A stretch of 21,444 nt of DNA from JAAYZK01 sp964535025 (GCA_964535025.1 CAZHRW010000009.1:1-21444), one strand, 5' to 3'; positions 8,671 to 16,949 are shown, counted from the stretch's first letter. Made by a program: numbers and translations. Notes: a model not told the origin generated them from the letters alone.

Positions 8671-9396
8671 CTAACTTCCCAGGTACGCTTGCGCGAATCG
8701 TCGTCCCAGCAGGAGCTGACCGGCGGTATCGAAGTGGAGGTTGTCGCACTGGGGCAGGTCGAGCGTTTCGATGTAGACGGCGTGCGGGTCGGCGGCGGCG
8801 AAGCGGCGCTGGGCGTCCCAGACGAGATGCCGCCAGGCGTGGAAGAAACGCTCCTCGGCCAACTCGTACCGGCGCGGGGCCACCTGGGCGATCAGCGCCG
8901 GCAGGTCCGCACGGCCCGCGTCCCTCCGGACCGCGGCGACAAGGCCCGCGAGGTTCGCCTCGTAGGCACGGGCCATCGATTCGAAGACGCTGTCCCGTTC
9001 GCCCTGCATCCACAACAGGGCGGCGAAGGCGAACGGCTCACCCGCCAACGCCGACGCCACCTCGGCCATCGCCGCGGTCAGGCGCGGATAGAACGGCCCG
9101 CGGTAGGTGTCTTCGTCGCTCCGCGAGACGCCATCCGGGTTCCAGTCATACTGCAAGTTCGCCCCGCCCGCGGCCACCTTGCACAGGACGATCGGCTCAT
9201 CCGGCTGTGCGGATGCGACGGCGTGGGCGAAGCCGACCTCGGGGCCGAACCTCTCACGCCACGTCAGGTCGCGCCATGCCCCATCCTCATAAAGGCCCAC
9301 GTTCGGCGGCGTCGCTCGCAGGGCCTCGGGCAGCTCGGCCGTGATGCCGGCGCCGACCATGTTGGATTGACCGGCGAGGAGGAAACCGTTCGTCAC
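8671..9396 (-). CDS. SASA-family carbohydrate esterase (sialate O-acetylesterase-like)
   Basis: A 241-residue SGNH-type hydrolase that probably removes acetyl groups from a glycan. The nucleophile Ser11 lies in LLAGQSNMVGAG (6-17), the family signature. Block III-like WMQGERDS (129-136) and the catalytic DNLH (218-221) complete the set. The start is a GTG at 9396 because AAGGAAGG lies 5 nt upstream and the conserved domain begins immediately; the frame is open to 9498 inside the previous gene. It has no signal peptide, so it should be cytoplasmic. The fucosidase gene ends 20 nt upstream on the same strand, which indicates an operon acting on an acetylated, fucosylated oligosaccharide. Confidence 0.88.
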   Translation of the reverse strand: MTNGFLLAGQSNMVGAGITAELPEALRATPPNVGLYEDGAWRDLTWRERFGPEVGFAHAVASAQPDEPIVLCKVAAGGANLQYDWNPDGVSRSDEDTYRGPFYPRLTAAMAEVASALAGEPFAFAALLWMQGERDSVFESMARAYEANLAGLVAAVRRDAGRADLPALIAQVAPRRYELAEERFFHAWRHLVWDAQRRFAAADPHAVYIETLDLPQCDNLHFDTAGQLLLGRRFAQAYLGS

Positions 9397-9415
9397 AGGG
9401 GCCTTCCTTATCTCA

Positions 9416-10747
9416 TCAACTGATTTCAACGCACCCGGCCCCGCGGACCTGGCGCGGGGTGCCGGCGAAGTCGACTTTGAAAACAACCCAGTCGGCATGC
9501 GAGTCCGGGCAGGTGTCGGGAAGGCCGGTGAGGATGACCCGCCGGGGGTCCTGTTTGAACCTTATTCTCCGACCGTCGGGCAGCATTGTGATCCGTCGGA
9601 TCCTGGTTTTGATCCCGCCGAAAATCAGCGTGTCGCCGGCCCAGCGGTTGCACCAGAAGTAGCGGGTGCGGGGCCCCTTGGCGGTCCAGCCGCCGGTGGC
9701 CTGCCATTCCATGTCTTCGACGCGGTCGACGCGGCCGTACACGGCCTCCCCGTTGTCGGCAAGCCACTTACCGACGGTTTGCAGAACGCGACGGCTTTTC
9801 GCCGGGACCGAACCGTCCGGGGCCGGGCCGATGTTCAGCAGCAGGTTACCCGCGCCGGCGGTGACCTTATGCAGCCGTCCGATCGCCTCGCGGGCGCCGC
9901 AGTGGTCGACCATCGCCGAGGGCATGTAGCCCCACGAGCCGTTCATCGTCATGCACGCTTCGAAGTCCCGCCCGGGCGCCGGCGGGGTGATGCGTTCCTC
10001 GGGCGTGGTGTAGTCCTCGCACAGCCATGCGCGGTCATTGATGATCAGCCCCGGCTGCAGCTTGCGGGCCATCCTGTTGATCGCGGGCGTGTTCCAGGCC
10101 TTGGCGCCACTGAGCGGCCAGGGGACGTCGTACCATAGAACGTCGATACGGCCGTAGTTGCTCATCAACTCGCGGACACAGCCGGCGGTGAACTCGACGA
10201 ATCGCCTGCGGGCGGCCTCGTCGTAAGCGCAGCGGGCGCCGTCGGGATGGTGCCAGTCCATCAGCGAGTAATACAACCCCACACGCAGCCCCTCATCGCG
10301 GCAAGCTCTGACGTACTCGGCAATCAGGTCGCGCCTCGGTCCGCGCTGGACGGCGTTGTAGTCCGTCTGGGCGGTGTCCCACAGGCAGAAGCCCTCGTGG
10401 TGCTTGGTGGTCAGCACAACGTACTTCATCCCCGCCTGCCGCGCCAGGCGGGCCCAGGTGTGAGCGGCGCCGGGTTTGGGCTGCAGACCGTCGGCGAGCT
10501 TTTCGTATGCGTCCACGGGCCAGCGTTCGAGGTTCATCACCCATTCGTGCCGCCCCACCACCGAGTACAAGCCGTAGTGGATGAACATCCCGAACCGCGC
10601 CCGCCGCCACCAGTCCATCCGCCGGTTGTGGGCGGCCAAGGCCGCGCCGCTCAAAGACAGCCGCTTTTTGGTCCGGGCACGGAAGCGCGCCCAGCGGCGG
10701 GTCTGTTCTTCGATCGTCTCTCTTGAGACCTTCTTGCGTGCGGCCAT
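9416..10747 (-). CDS. Alpha-L-fucosidase (GH29)
   Basis: Releases alpha-linked L-fucose with retention. The 443-residue protein has a TIM-barrel domain starting with WWRRARFGMFIHYGLYS (46-62) and containing VLTTKHHEGFCLWDT (111-125). Nucleophile Asp207 is in IDVLWYDVPWP (201-211), and the likely acid/base Glu263 is in DFEACMTMNGSWGY (261-274). AGAGNLLLNIGPAPDG is also characteristic. A beta-sandwich C-terminal domain follows. The N-terminus is basic and has no signal peptide, so the enzyme appears cytoplasmic, unlike many secreted GH29 proteins. GGAAGGAGG precedes the ATG at 10747. Confidence 0.95.
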   Translation of the reverse strand: MAARKKVSRETIEEQTRRWARFRARTKKRLSLSGAALAAHNRRMDWWRRARFGMFIHYGLYSVVGRHEWVMNLERWPVDAYEKLADGLQPKPGAAHTWARLARQAGMKYVVLTTKHHEGFCLWDTAQTDYNAVQRGPRRDLIAEYVRACRDEGLRVGLYYSLMDWHHPDGARCAYDEAARRRFVEFTAGCVRELMSNYGRIDVLWYDVPWPLSGAKAWNTPAINRMARKLQPGLIINDRAWLCEDYTTPEERITPPAPGRDFEACMTMNGSWGYMPSAMVDHCGAREAIGRLHKVTAGAGNLLLNIGPAPDGSVPAKSRRVLQTVGKWLADNGEAVYGRVDRVEDMEWQATGGWTAKGPRTRYFWCNRWAGDTLIFGGIKTRIRRITMLPDGRRIRFKQDPRRVILTGLPDTCPDSHADWVVFKVDFAGTPRQVRGAGCVEIS

Positions 10748-10787
10748 CGCACGGCCTCCTTCCCGTTACAGTCGATACCGACGGTGC

Positions 10788-10815
10788 ATTCTACCGCGGC
10801 ATGAGGGGTTGTCCA
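10788..10815 (-). promoter_or_regulatory. Promoter of the fucosidase-esterase operon
   Basis: On the minus strand TGGACA (10815-10810) and TAGAAT (10793-10788) are 16 bp apart, each matching consensus at five of six positions. Transcription would start about 35 bp upstream of the fucosidase ATG. Confidence 0.6.
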
Positions 10816-10836
10816 CCCTTCGACGGCGTCGGACGG

Positions 10837-10867
10837 TTGGCCCGCTTGCCGGACGTCCCCGTAGAAT
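10837..10867 (+). promoter_or_regulatory. Candidate promoter of the methyltransferase-sulfotransferase operon
   Basis: TAGAAT at 10862-10867 is a good -10 box. The best -35 is TTGGCC at 10837-10842 with a long 19-bp spacer, so the promoter may be weak or activated. Its -10 box resembles that of the divergent fucosidase promoter, placing both starts within the same 240-bp region. Confidence 0.35.
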
Positions 10868-10987
10868 TGGGTAACGCGTCACCGGTGCCGAAGGATGACG
10901 AGGCTCGCCGGGCCTCGGTGCGGTGTCTTGCGCGGCGAGTCAGGACCGGGGGGCGCCGTGGAATTGCACGAATGGGAGGGGAGGGCG

Positions 10988-11851
10988 ATGTGTGAGTCAG
11001 CCACAACGTCACCCGCCGGCGAGTCGCAGGACATCTGCGAAGCCCGCGCGCGGGCGTACGACCATCACTACCGCACGGCCGGCTGGCGGGCGCGGCCGTG
11101 GACGTTCGAAGAGGCCCGGGACGAATTGTCTTGCGCCATCGAATCCCCCACCGGGCGCCACATCAACGGCAACGAGATCATGATGGCCCTCCGCCGCATC
11201 GGCGCACCACATGTTCGCGGCAAGACCATCCTGGACTACTGCTGCGGGACGGGCATCGCCTCGATCTACCTGACCCTGTTGGGAGCCAAGGTGCACGCCT
11301 TTGACGCAAGCGAGGTCGCCGTCGACATCGCAGCTACCAGCGCCAAGCTGACCGGCGTGGATCACCTGATCGACTTCCACGTCGCCGACGCCCGTGAGTT
11401 GCCCTTCGACAACGAGATGTTTGACGCGGCCTTCTGCCAGTCGGCGCTGCACATCGTCTCGGACTACCCCCAGTCGTCCGCCGAGGCCGCACGGGTGCTC
11501 AAGCCCGGAGGAAACATCGTCTTCTGCGAGGAAGCCCTGGACGGCAACCCCCTGCTCGAACCGGTCCGCTGGCTCAAGCGCCGACGCAACGCCGCCTGCG
11601 GCGGCCATCCCCTCAGCCGCGAGCAGATCGAGGCCTTCGGTCGTCCGTTCACGGAGATGCGGATCTACCCGTTCAATCTGCTGGGGCAGGTCAAAAACCT
11701 CTGGAGCCGGCACCTGATCGAAACCGGCAAGCTCGACGCAGTGAGCCGGCGATTCCTCTGGACGCTGATGCGCCTTGACCGCGCCCTGCTCCAGGCGGCG
11801 CCCCGGCTGGGCCGGGTCTGCGGTAAGGCGGTCATCGAGTACATCCGTTGA
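10988..11851 (+). CDS. Class I SAM-dependent methyltransferase
   Basis: A 287-residue methyltransferase of the Methyltransf_11/25 type. SAM-binding motif I is ILDYCCGTGIAS (81-92), the acidic residue after beta strand 2 is Asp106 in AFDASE, the post-motif segment is DARELPFDNEMFD, and motif III is ARVLKPGGNIVFCEE. The C-terminal 100 residues hold the substrate-binding part and are rich in Arg and Trp. The start at 10988 is set by GGAGGGGAGGG directly upstream; the frame runs back to 10895 without support. It lies 10 nt upstream of a sulfotransferase gene, so methylation of the same glycan or lipid is a reasonable inference. The substrate is unknown. Confidence 0.88.
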   Translation: MCESATTSPAGESQDICEARARAYDHHYRTAGWRARPWTFEEARDELSCAIESPTGRHINGNEIMMALRRIGAPHVRGKTILDYCCGTGIASIYLTLLGAKVHAFDASEVAVDIAATSAKLTGVDHLIDFHVADARELPFDNEMFDAAFCQSALHIVSDYPQSSAEAARVLKPGGNIVFCEEALDGNPLLEPVRWLKRRRNAACGGHPLSREQIEAFGRPFTEMRIYPFNLLGQVKNLWSRHLIETGKLDAVSRRFLWTLMRLDRALLQAAPRLGRVCGKAVIEYIR

Positions 11852-11861
11852 CGGGAGCGAC

Positions 11862-12845
11862 ATGAACAAGCGGACCTATGTGTACATCCTCGGCGCCAGC
11901 CACTCCGGCTCGACGTTGCTGGCGCTGCTGTTGAACGGCCACCGCCATGTCGCCACTGTCGGCGAGACGGATCCCGACGGACGGATCGACGCCGACGGAT
12001 ACCGCTGCTCGTGCGGTGAGGTGCTCAAGGCCTGCCCCTTCTGGCTGGAGGTAGCCGAGCGGATGCGCACACGTCATCCGGGGTTCCGCCTTGATCGCTT
12101 CGGGACGTCCCTGCGCTGTCCGCGCAACCCCGTGGCCGACCGCCTGCTGCGCCTCGAGCACCGCGCTACGGCCGGCGAGGCGGCCCGCGATGCGGTGCTG
12201 GGACTCTCGCGGCGGTGGCGGCGGTCCAAACCGGCGATCCTCCGCACCTGCCGCGATCTGGCCGAAACGGTCCTGGAGATCACCAACACACAGGTCTTCG
12301 TCGACTCCTCCAAGCGGGCCCACCGGCTCAAGTTCCTGCTGGACCTGCCCGACGCGGACGTCAAGGTCATCCGCATCGTCCGCGACGGACGGGCCGTGGC
12401 CCTGACGTACATGGACCAGGACACCTATGCCGACGCCGCCGACCCCCGCCGCCGTCGCGGCGGGTTAGGCCCGACCGCACCGGCCACGCGGACAGCCCTG
12501 ACGGCCCAGCAGGCCGCCGTCGAGTGGATGCGCTACATCCGCTCCGAGGAGTACCTCCTGCGCCGCCTCTCGCCCGACCAGTGGCGACAGATCCGCTACG
12601 AACAGCTCTGCGACGATCCCGCCGCGACCCTCGAGGGGCTGTTCCACTTCATGGGCGTCGACCCCAAGACCTACGAGCCCGACTTCCGACGCGTGGACCA
12701 CCACGTCATCGGCAACGGCATGCGACTCGACACGTCCTCCATCATCCGCTGCGACCAGCGCTGGCGCCAGGCCCTCAACGCCGAAGACCGCCGCCAATTC
12801 CTCCTCACCGCCGGCACCGTTCTCAACCGGCTCGGCTACACCTGA
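11862..12845 (+). CDS. PAPS-dependent sulfotransferase family protein
   Basis: A 327-residue protein expected to transfer sulfate from 3'-phosphoadenosine 5'-phosphosulfate to a hydroxyl or amine. The 5'-phosphosulfate-binding loop is GASHSGSTLL (11-20). FVDSSKR (146-152) follows, and the 3'-phosphate-binding segment is VIRIVRDGRAVA (169-180). The cysteine pattern CSCGEVLKACPFW (49-61) is a common mark of bacterial members and may bind a metal. A GGGAG ribosome binding site sits before the ATG at 11862; the upstream extension overlaps the methyltransferase gene. The pairing suggests decoration of an exopolysaccharide, glycolipid or other small acceptor. No sulfatase is visible in the window. 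Confidence 0.88.
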   Translation: MNKRTYVYILGASHSGSTLLALLLNGHRHVATVGETDPDGRIDADGYRCSCGEVLKACPFWLEVAERMRTRHPGFRLDRFGTSLRCPRNPVADRLLRLEHRATAGEAARDAVLGLSRRWRRSKPAILRTCRDLAETVLEITNTQVFVDSSKRAHRLKFLLDLPDADVKVIRIVRDGRAVALTYMDQDTYADAADPRRRRGGLGPTAPATRTALTAQQAAVEWMRYIRSEEYLLRRLSPDQWRQIRYEQLCDDPAATLEGLFHFMGVDPKTYEPDFRRVDHHVIGNGMRLDTSSIIRCDQRWRQALNAEDRRQFLLTAGTVLNRLGYT

Positions 12846-12851
12846 GACACG

Positions 12852-12884
12852 TCCGGGAGACGCCGATGGTTTTTCCCGGATTTT
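12852..12884 (+). terminator. Likely intrinsic terminator after the sulfotransferase gene
   Basis: TCCGGGA (12852-12858) pairs with TCCCGGA (12874-12880) around a 15-nt loop and is followed by TTTT. It begins 7 bp after the stop codon at 12845. The long loop and short U run make it moderate in strength. It is the only hairpin with a U tract that I found behind a gene in this window. Confidence 0.5.
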
Positions 12885-12960
12885 CGCCGGAACTCCCCGC
12901 CGCTGTCGTCGTCTAACCAAGCACTTGACCCCACACGCGCGGACGAAGGGAGTGCGAAAC

Positions 12961-14412
12961 ATGCCTTTGGCCAAGACCCTGGCATTGGGCTTTGCGATCC
13001 TCACGATGGCGGCGGCCGTGCGGGCAAAACCGCCGGCGGAGCCACGGTGGCATTTCTACAAGGGCCACTGGTACGCGAGAACGCTCACGTCCGGCAGGCG
13101 TGCGGACGTCGCCGCCGAGGCGGCGGCGTGGGGCGCGGCGCTGGTGACGATCGACGATGCAGGCGAGAACGACTGGCTCGTCGAGACCTTCGGCACCGAG
13201 TGGTTCTGGATCGGCCTTTCGCAGACGAACGGCCGTTGGCACTGGCCGGGCGGGACGGCCCCAGCGTTTCAGACCTGGGCGCCGGGCCAACCCGACAACC
13301 GCTGCGGAGCCGACCGATGGGCCATGATCAATGTCGAGGGCGACATCGGCCGCTGGCACGACGTCCCCGCCGAGGGCTGGCCCCGCCGTTCGCCGGGCAA
13401 TCGCGGGCTGATGGAACTCACCCCGGCGACGCCGACCGATGACGACGTGCCCGCCGACCTGGACGTGTGGATCCCCCTCGCCGCCGGCGACGCCGGTGTG
13501 CCCCACTTGGCGGCCGTGCCGGGATTTGTCATCGAGAGCCTGACACTCCACCCCGAGTCGCGAAAAGCCCGCCTGAGGGCCGTCGTGCGGTTCACCAGTC
13601 GCACGGCGACGGCGGCGACGTTGCGCGTCCAGATGTACGACGACGCCGGCCGCTTCCTGGGCCTGGCCCGCCGGAGCGAATGCGTTGACCCGAAGACAAA
13701 CGCCGACGAGAACACCGGAACACAAGCGCTCCGGCGCCGGCAGGATCCCCGGATCCTATGGTTCGACCTGCCGTCGCGGGCCTGGGACGCCGAGCGGGTT
13801 CGTGTGCGGGTGAGGTTGACCGACAATCCGCCCCTGTGGGACCTCGGGCAACTCGGACGGCTCGACCCCACCAACATGGCTTACACCATCGACGGGGACG
13901 GGATCGTCGAGGTCGACCTCTCCGATGATGGAACCTCCCTCTGTCCTACCGGCCTGGGACACCTTGCCAGCGGCAAGCCTGCCGTCAAGACGATCCGTCT
14001 GAATTTCACCTGCCCGACGGCCGGCGACTACAGGCTACGCATCCGCTGGACGGCGGGCGGCAGCGGCAGTGAACAGTTCGTCGTCGCACTCGGCGATCAA
14101 CGTCTCGGCGCCTCTCGTCTGGTCAACGGCGCAGAACACCCCTATATGCCCGTCAAGGATACCTTCGCCCTCCACGTGCCCCAAGGCCGTAACACACTCA
14201 TCCTGCACTATCTCTCCGGCGATGGCCTGCACTTTAAGCACCTGGCCCTGACGCGGCAGCAGGTGTCAAACCTCCAACGCTTCACTTCACCGTGTCATCC
14301 AGCGGCAGACCAACCTGCTCATAGAGCTTGCGGCGGCCGGTCTTGTCCTTGTCGAGTTCGCCACGGGCGTAGCGAGCGACATCGCGGGCGAGGGAGTGGG
14401 GAACGACGATGA
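12961..14412 (+). CDS. Exported C-type-lectin-fold protein with a C-terminal beta domain
   Basis: A 483-residue protein with a Sec signal peptide (LAKTLALGFAILTMAAAVRA, probably cut after Ala22). Residues 29-152 form a C-type lectin-like domain: WFWIGLSQTNGRWHW (81-95), AFQTWAPGQPDN (102-113) and RWHDVPAEG (131-139), including a QPD motif that in animal lectins favours galactose-type sugars. The canonical disulfide cysteines are missing. The middle and C-terminal parts look like beta-sandwich domains ending at QGRNTLILHYLSGDGLHF. The ATG at 12961 has GAAGGGAG upstream. The last 43 residues lie antisense to the RraA-like gene and look unlike protein, so the true end may be near 14260-14282 if an indel removed the original stop. 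Confidence 0.75.
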   Translation: MPLAKTLALGFAILTMAAAVRAKPPAEPRWHFYKGHWYARTLTSGRRADVAAEAAAWGAALVTIDDAGENDWLVETFGTEWFWIGLSQTNGRWHWPGGTAPAFQTWAPGQPDNRCGADRWAMINVEGDIGRWHDVPAEGWPRRSPGNRGLMELTPATPTDDDVPADLDVWIPLAAGDAGVPHLAAVPGFVIESLTLHPESRKARLRAVVRFTSRTATAATLRVQMYDDAGRFLGLARRSECVDPKTNADENTGTQALRRRQDPRILWFDLPSRAWDAERVRVRVRLTDNPPLWDLGQLGRLDPTNMAYTIDGDGIVEVDLSDDGTSLCPTGLGHLASGKPAVKTIRLNFTCPTAGDYRLRIRWTAGGSGSEQFVVALGDQRLGASRLVNGAEHPYMPVKDTFALHVPQGRNTLILHYLSGDGLHFKHLALTRQQVSNLQRFTSPCHPAADQPAHRACGGRSCPCRVRHGRSERHRGRGSGERR

Positions 14413-14974
14413 CCCCGTCCCCGTCGGCAACGACGACGTCGCCGGGATAGACCGCCACGCCGCCGACGGCGACGGGGATGTCCATGGCGTCGAAGCGCAG
14501 GCGCGCCTGGACCATCGACTGAGAGACGACGGCCGACCAGAACGGGATCTTCTCGGCGATAACTTCGTCGGTGTCGCGGCAGCCGCCGTTGGAGACGTAA
14601 CCGCAAACGCCCTTGGCGATGCCCGCCAGGCCGTTGTTGGAGCCCATCAGCCCGGCGTCAACGCCGCTGGCGTCGATGATGATGAAGTCGCCATGCTGGA
14701 CGGCGTCCATCCACGGGTAGGTGCAAACGGTCCTGTAGTACCACGACACCCACTCGGTGTAGTCATCGCCCGTCTCGCGCGGCACGGGCCCCTCGAAGGG
14801 CAGGTACCGGGCGGTGCGGGCGAGACCCACCGCGCGGGTCCGCCACAGCGGGCGGATGGACGGGGCCATCGAGCCGTAATGGTGCATGCCCATCCAGTCC
14901 ATCCCGTCGCGCACGTCGGCGACGCGGAGGTCCGCGTATAATTCCAGCAGTTCAGTGCGTTCGCAGTCGGTCAT
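14282..14974 (-). CDS. RraA-like protein (HMG aldolase/dimethylmenaquinone methyltransferase-like family)
   Basis: A 230-residue protein. The family core is visible: DGMDWMG (23-29), DFIIIDASGVDAGLMG (96-111), GYVSNGGCRD (125-134) with the conserved Arg133-Asp134 pair that positions the metal and substrate, and VYPGDVVVADGDGVIVVP near the end. Members include oxaloacetate decarboxylase/4-hydroxy-4-methyl-2-oxoglutarate aldolase and the RNase E regulator RraA; the name of the family as a methyltransferase is a misannotation. In a sugar locus, an aldolase or decarboxylase role on a sugar-derived 2-oxo acid is more likely than RNase control, but this is inference. GGAG lies 9 nt upstream of the ATG at 14974. 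Confidence 0.85.
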   Translation of the reverse strand: MTDCERTELLELYADLRVADVRDGMDWMGMHHYGSMAPSIRPLWRTRAVGLARTARYLPFEGPVPRETGDDYTEWVSWYYRTVCTYPWMDAVQHGDFIIIDASGVDAGLMGSNNGLAGIAKGVCGYVSNGGCRDTDEVIAEKIPFWSAVVSQSMVQARLRFDAMDIPVAVGGVAVYPGDVVVADGDGVIVVPHSLARDVARYARGELDKDKTGRRKLYEQVGLPLDDTVK

Positions 14975-15019
14975 GATGTTATGCTCCGTAAGAGATCTGT
15001 CGGGCCACCCACAGCAACG

Positions 15020-15048
15020 ACTATAGGCCGCGGGGAATGCCGACGCAA
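15020..15048 (-). promoter_or_regulatory. Promoter of the RraA-like gene
   Basis: On the minus strand TTGCGT (15048-15043) and TATAGT (15025-15020) are exactly 17 bp apart. Transcription would start about 40 bp upstream of the ATG at 14974. Confidence 0.55.
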
Positions 15049-15201
15049 TGACAACGACGGCACTTGCTCGACTGTTCTGACCACCTCTTCGATCCACGGA
15101 CAGTCGGCGCGAGCGGTTCCGTCGAGCCGGGCCCGGGTCGCTTGGGCACGATTGTCCGTCGGTCGGGTTGGGCCCCCTCTGTCATGGGTTCGGCACGATG
15201 C

Positions 15202-15230
15202 TTGACAACCCTCTCGTGGGCCGCGATGTT
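15202..15230 (+). promoter_or_regulatory. Candidate promoter of the GH3 gene
   Basis: A perfect TTGACA at 15202-15207 is followed after 17 bp by GATGTT at 15225-15230. The -10 box is poor, so the start may need help from an activator. The leader to the ATG at 15273 would be about 35 nt. Confidence 0.4.
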
Positions 15231-15272
15231 CTGGAGACGAACACGACGTCACCCCTTGCCCGGAGACACACC

Positions 15273-16940
15273 ATGATGCTCAACGACGCGGACCGCCGAT
15301 GGATCGACCAGACACTCGCCGGTCTGTCGACGCGGGAAAAGCTCGGCCAGGTGATGATCCCACGTCTCACGCCCAATGCGATCAAAGCCTTCGATGGCAG
15401 CGTGGCACGGTTCATCGCCGAGAACATGCCCGGGGGCTGCCACACCTTCGGCGGCGACCCGGTGGCGACGCGGAGGATGATCGCCGAGGCTCACGCGGCG
15501 TCGAAGGTTCCGCTGCTGATCACCGGCGATCTCGAACGGGGCGCCGGCCAGCGGGTCGAGGGCGGAACCCAGTTCGCCGGCCAGCTCGCACTGGGCGCCT
15601 GTCAGGACGAGGACCTGGCCTATCGCTTCGGCGAGGCGATCGCCGTGGAGGGGCGGGCCGCCGGATACACCTGGGCGTTCGGACCCGTGGTCGACCTGTC
15701 GACGAATCCCGACAACCTCAGCCATATCCGCTGCCTTGGCGGCGACCCCGACGTCGTCAGCCGCCTGGCCGTGCGAATCCTTCGCGGCATGCAGGACCAC
15801 GGGATGGCGGCGACGGCCAAACACATGCCCGGCGGGGGCGGCGACGACCTCGACAGCCACCTGACCACGTCGGTCAATCCCGCCTCGCGCGACGAGTGGT
15901 TCCGCACGAGCGGCCTGCCGTTCAAGGCCGCGATCGACGCGGGCGTCTGGACGATCATGACTTCGCCAAAGGCCTGCCCGGCCATCGACCCGGAGTGCGG
16001 GGACCCGCTGTTCCCCCGCCCCGTCATGACCAGCCGTGCCGTCTGCACGGAGTTGCTTCGCGAGCAATGGGGCTTTGACGGCCTGCTGGTGACCGATGCG
16101 CTGACGATGGGCGGGCTGACCATGCACTTCCGGCGTCTCGAGATGCACCTGGCGTGCCTGAACGCCGGCAACGACATGCTGCTGTTCGTCCACCGGCTCG
16201 CATCGGTGTACGACTACCTCGAACGGTGCCTCGACGACGGCCGCCTCGCGCCCGAGCGTCTCGACGAGGCCGTCCGGCGGGTCCTGACGCTCAAGGCGAA
16301 GCTCCGCCTGCATGAGACCCCGCCGCTGATGAGCGACGAGACGCGGACGGCCGTGATGTCCGAAACGTCCTATGCCGCCGATGCCGAGCGCCTGGCCGAA
16401 AAATCGATCACGCTGATCCGCGACCGCAAAAACGTCGTGCCCCTCGAACCGCGCGAGGGCCTGCGGATCGCCAGCATCCTGATCACCAACCGCCCGGACT
16501 TCACGTTGGAGACCTTCGACGCAACGCTCCGCGCCGCCGGCTGCGAGGTGACGAGCTTCAAGAACCCGCCGCAGGAGACGCTGTACGACCGCATCGAGGA
16601 CGGCCGGTGGGACGCGCTGGTTGTCAGCCTGTACTACCCGCCGCAGTGGGGCTGGTCCACGCCCCGCTGCCACGGGCCGGAGTCCCGCTGCCTGATGGAC
16701 GGCTTCCCGTTCGCCAACCCGGACGTCCCGGCCGTCTTTATCAGTTGGGCCAGCCCTTACCACCTGTACGAGTTCGCCTTCATGGACCCCTACCTCAACA
16801 CCTACGGCGGCTGTCCGGGCACACAGAAGGCCGCCGCCAGGGCCTTGCTCGGACGGATTCCCATCATCGGGACCAGCCCCGTGGCCCACGCGCCTTTCTT
16901 CGCCATCGGCGACGGGATTGAGCGGCCGGCGCGCCAATAG
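15273..16940 (+). CDS. Glycoside hydrolase family 3, NagZ-like type
   Basis: A 555-residue enzyme with the GH3 N-terminal barrel and a C-terminal alpha/beta domain. The barrel shows LLITGDLERGAGQR (81-94), KHMPGGGGDDLDSH (183-196) and GFDGLLVTDALTMGG (268-282) with nucleophile Asp275. The KH-x-PG...DSH loop, with Asp194 and His196, is the catalytic dyad pattern of beta-N-acetylhexosaminidases (NagZ group), whereas beta-glucosidases use a glutamate in the second domain. An N-acetylhexosamine substrate is therefore likely but unproven. CGGAG sits 7 nt before the ATG at 15273; the frame is open to 15168 without support. No signal peptide is present. It converges on the next gene with 9 bp between stops. 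Confidence 0.9.
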   Translation: MMLNDADRRWIDQTLAGLSTREKLGQVMIPRLTPNAIKAFDGSVARFIAENMPGGCHTFGGDPVATRRMIAEAHAASKVPLLITGDLERGAGQRVEGGTQFAGQLALGACQDEDLAYRFGEAIAVEGRAAGYTWAFGPVVDLSTNPDNLSHIRCLGGDPDVVSRLAVRILRGMQDHGMAATAKHMPGGGGDDLDSHLTTSVNPASRDEWFRTSGLPFKAAIDAGVWTIMTSPKACPAIDPECGDPLFPRPVMTSRAVCTELLREQWGFDGLLVTDALTMGGLTMHFRRLEMHLACLNAGNDMLLFVHRLASVYDYLERCLDDGRLAPERLDEAVRRVLTLKAKLRLHETPPLMSDETRTAVMSETSYAADAERLAEKSITLIRDRKNVVPLEPREGLRIASILITNRPDFTLETFDATLRAAGCEVTSFKNPPQETLYDRIEDGRWDALVVSLYYPPQWGWSTPRCHGPESRCLMDGFPFANPDVPAVFISWASPYHLYEFAFMDPYLNTYGGCPGTQKAAARALLGRIPIIGTSPVAHAPFFAIGDGIERPARQ

Positions 16941-16949
16941 CGCGGCCCC

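Noticed and set aside
8656..8671. Hairpin at the esterase stop as an intrinsic terminator
   Set aside because: The stem has only 6 bp and is followed by mixed GC-rich sequence without a U run; it is recorded only as structure in the intergenic entry.
8462..9013. Minus-strand frame in and beyond the acpS-esterase gap
   Set aside because: It overlaps most of the esterase gene in another frame, is of low complexity (Arg, Pro, Gly) and lacks a start signal, so the 8376-8670 gap is treated as non-coding.
14937..14942. TATAAT-like box on the plus strand (in GTATAATTCC) as a promoter for a plus-strand gene
   Set aside because: It lies inside the RraA-like coding region, has no -35 element at a suitable distance, and the next plus-strand gene starts over 300 bp later with a better-placed TTGACA.
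15249..16937. 562-codon frame antisense to the GH3 gene
   Set aside because: It has no ribosome binding site and no recognisable motif. Its length is explained by codon bias on the other strand.
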